A stretch of 64,000 bases of DNA from Paulinella micropora (Eukaryota > Cercozoa > Imbricatea > Euglyphida > Paulinellidae): contig WBZZ01006504.1 in the NCBI GenBank assembly GCA_019918135.1, positions 1 to 64,000 on the forward strand. Direction: 5' to 3'. The translations under genes were made by a program, and so were the position numbers. A model generated the notes under the pieces. It was given only the letters and a program-made list of their open reading frames with translations. It had not been told where the DNA came from and made no database searches. Of this stretch, positions 61,320-64,000 are shown piece by piece; the first letter of the stretch is position 1; every line of letters starts with the position of its first letter.

Positions 61320-64000
61320 GGAGGGGTGCACAAGATGGCACTCCATGGGAAGAGGAGGTGGTTGGGCCTCTCCCCACGAAGGTGACCGCTTGGGGAGGGC
61401 GGTCACCGGGATATGCGCAACTCTCAACTGGGCATTTACTCGGTAGGGGTTCGGCCAGGCAGGTTGTGGGGTTGTCTGTTGGATTGTTGGTTGGCTCGTT
61501 TTTCTTGGCTGTTGGTTTGGGTCTGGTTTCCTGGTTAGCCCATTTTCGCCGAATTTCCTGCCGAGTAAATGCCTGGGGGCTTCCAGTTCCGGTTTGGTGA
61601 TCTTGTTGAGGTGAGCATTCGGAGGAAACAGTACCGAGATGGGTTGAAGATAGGATTCACATTGAGCCGAGATGGGGCTGAGTTGACCTGTTCCAACTCG
61701 GCTCCATTTCGGCTTCATGTTAATCCTATTTTCATCCTATCTGGGTTTTGTCTCCTCCCTATCTTCGCTTCTTCGGGGTTGCCTAACTGGAACACATGAT
61801 GAGCGCACGTTGGAGAGGGGCTTCAGTCGGTCCCAATGCCTTGCCAGTACCTTGCTGCGTTGCCGTGCCTTGCCCCATGCATTCACACCCTCCACCGTTG
61901 CATTTCTAACTGAGCAGCTTCGGCTGGGATTACTATACTTGTCTGTAAGACCCTATAGGTACCGCTAGGTTCGCGCCTTCTATACCCACGTGGGGGAAGG
62001 AGTTTCAGCGGCATGCCATCCGATCTGGCTCCACTCGGGGACACCCGTACCTCATGATGTGTATTGTTAGGAGCAGCTGAAAGTCCATAAGGCATGAGAG
62101 TAGAGGCGTTGGCGATGCGATGGAGAGTGTGTGTAGTGCGTGAGGCAGGTTCTGGCGACGCTGGGGGTGCTGGCGGGCGCCGAAGGGCACGAAGCGACGC
62201 GGCAGCGTCCAGTGACACCGGCGGAAATGCGTGTAGTGTGTGTTGCAGATACCGCCGATGCTATTTGCATGGACGGGCGCTTTCCTCGGCGTAAAGAGGC
62301 GCGGCGGTGATGGCCAGCGACATTGGCCGTCTACTACTCTCAATGGATTACAAATACGCGAAGCACGGAGCTACCACTGTGGCCCTTATGGGACAAGGTA
62401 GAATCGCCGAAGACCTGGACAATCCCCGTGGGAATGCCTCTTCGACGGGCTCTGGCCCGATGTCCCAGGATGGGAGGATGAGGGCTCGCGTATATGACGG
62501 AATTCCTGAACCACGTGGAGAGGCTATCTTAGCTGCGCCTCATCCTTCCTCCCCAAACCTGGCACACGGGTCGGCGCTTCAACATAAGGCGAGCGGCGCT
62601 ATATGGCAGATGGCACCGCCGCCTCGACGGTACCGGCGGGTAGATCGGTACGACAAGGACGGGCGTAATCTGATTGTCTGGGGGCTCTCAGAACGCGCCA
62701 ATGTACAGGAGATCGCCTCCAAAATGAGCGGTCTTGGTCTGGTGGTCCCGGTAATGGAGTGGCAAGGCCAGCGAATGTCTCGTGACCTGGAGCTGGTCTA
62801 CGAGGACGATGACAGCAGGCAGACGGCGTTGCAGCAACTCAAACATCTCAAATTCTTCGGCAGAGGGGTCAATGTGGCCCTTGGGCGCAGGTTCAGGGAC
62901 AGGGAACGTGTCCGAAGGCTTATTCGCATCCATCTGCGTGGGGAAGCGGCGGTCCGGAAGGAGGAAGCTGCGACGGGATATCGCGTCTTGCCTCTGCATG
63001 AAGAATGTGTCGATGATGTGCAGGTGGTGTCTTCGGAATTGGCTGCCGATGCACCTAAGTGTGTGTCTGAGTGTGCTGATGTGCATGTGGTGCCCCTGCA
63101 TTCGGCGGCCAGTGCAGTGGGGGACCAACCTGCGCAAGCACCTGCAGAGGGGGGCAGCACGAGGGCGGAAGCCAAGCGCGGCCGTCGGGTCCGGAAACGA
63201 GCCAAGAAGCACCGCTCCAAGCAGTTCGATACCGGCTTCAAGCTACTCGTCGCGAGTCACAACTGGCAGGGTAAAACGGGATACGACAACGTAGGCACGG
63301 CGGAATGGGCATCATTCTACAAGCACGAGGGCTGGCTAGTCATCGGGGCTCAGGAGCACCGCATGGGCAAGAAGCAACTTTCCAAATGCAGCCTGGATGG
63401 ATTCCGGATTTTTGGAAAACCTGCGGAGGTCAGCGAGAAAAATCGCTGCAAGGGTGGGGTTCTATTCGCGGTGGCTAACTTCCTTGGTCCGTATTGCAAC
63501 CTGGTGTCAGCCCCCGTCGACCACCGGCAGCAAGTGTGGCTGCGTATCGCCTCGGGTGTTACCGGCGCTCAGGATATCTATGTGGGCAACGGCTACTTTC
63601 CCCATGAAACGCAGGAAGAAGAGTCGTCAGAGGCGTATGCGGCCTGGCAGGCAGCTATAGCTTTTTTTGGAGCCAAAGGTCTTGTGGTCACGGTGGCGGA
63701 TGCCAACGCGAAGCTCGGGCCGGCATGCAGCCGAAAAGAGGAGGGCATCGTCGGTCAGCACGGGAGGTCGATGATAAGGGAGCACCGGTACGTTCGGAGA
63801 ACGGCAAGAGACTCGCGGCTGTCCTCGTCGCTACGGGCCTGCGAAATCTGAGCGGCTTCTCGTGCCCAGTGGAAGGGTCCTACTGGTGGTCCCGGCGTGA
63901 GCAGCGCGGCATGGGCACAGGCAAGCACCTCCTCGATTACATCTGCGCGTCGCCTGGCTTGGCATCTGGAGCAAAGTTCGGAGTATGCGAAGATGATCTT
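61320..64000 (+). mobile_element. LINE-A copy 3, cut by the window end
   Basis: Same 5' end, 5' UTR (with the hairpin) and start as copy 2; it runs off the window inside the endonuclease. Nearly identical to copies 1 and 2. Confidence 0.95.
62310..64000 (+). pseudogene. LINE-A copy 3 polyprotein, one-base deletion in the endonuclease
   Basis: Identical layout to 55656-60764, with few substitutions. Near 63768 a run of four G in the intact copy (CACGGGGAGG) is three here, which shifts the frame; it stops at 63851. The rest of the endonuclease continues in another frame to the window end. The site lies in the same 25-bp segment that is deleted in copy 1. Confidence 0.9.

Overview
This is a window of nuclear DNA from a unicellular eukaryote, most likely a protist or alga with a GC-rich genome. 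The evidence is spliced GC-rich genes, an extracellular adhesin-type protein, APE-type LINEs with tRNA-related SINEs, a Ty1/copia element, and AT-rich relics of Polinton-like viruses (PLVs). I cannot name the lineage from sequence alone. Most of the window is mobile DNA; host genes are confined to about 32.7-49.5 kb.

Layout. 1-2184: worn 5' part of a LINE (LINE-B). 2185-18720: fossil of a PLV (PLV-A: fibre, packaging ATPase, maturation protease, penton and major capsid fragments), split by a copia element at 5246-14210 that has 540-bp LTRs and a 5-bp target duplication. 18.7-22.1 kb: AT-rich noncoding DNA with microsatellites, a three-copy tandem repeat and a TTAA-flanked MITE. 22.1-32.3 kb: a nest of LINE-A, LINE-C and three short repeat families (SINE-1, R170, R400) strung together by (TAA)n tracts. 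32.3-32.6 kb: a small viral-fibre fragment. 32.7-49.5 kb: GC-rich host genes, namely a spliced membrane-type gene, a repeat-rich Cys-rich gene, a small two-helix membrane gene, a 1317-residue adhesin, a 600-residue unknown gene with a 14-bp duplication, and a zinc-ribbon-type spliced gene. 49.5-53.8 kb: a second AT-rich PLV relic (PLV-B: fibre repeats, adenine methylase, integrase), carrying a short LINE-derived element with a 12-bp target duplication. 54.5-64 kb: a full-length LINE-A with an open 1702-codon reading frame, then R170, SINE-1 and another LINE-A, again joined by (TTA)n.

The most interesting signal is a retroposon community. LINE-A, LINE-C, SINE-1, R170 and the 0.6-kb element R620 all end in the same arrangement: a CATG, a short hairpin whose stem sequence differs between families while pairing is kept, then a TC-rich strand, and in most families a (TTA)n tail. 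This looks like a shared recognition structure for one reverse-transcriptase lineage that prefers TAA/TTA repeats as landing sites. A second strong signal is that LINE-B stops and LINE-C starts at nearly the same codon of the reverse-transcriptase gene, on opposite strands 30 kb apart, with viral-fibre DNA beyond both breaks. That is the pattern expected from a 30-kb inversion or an assembly mis-orientation.
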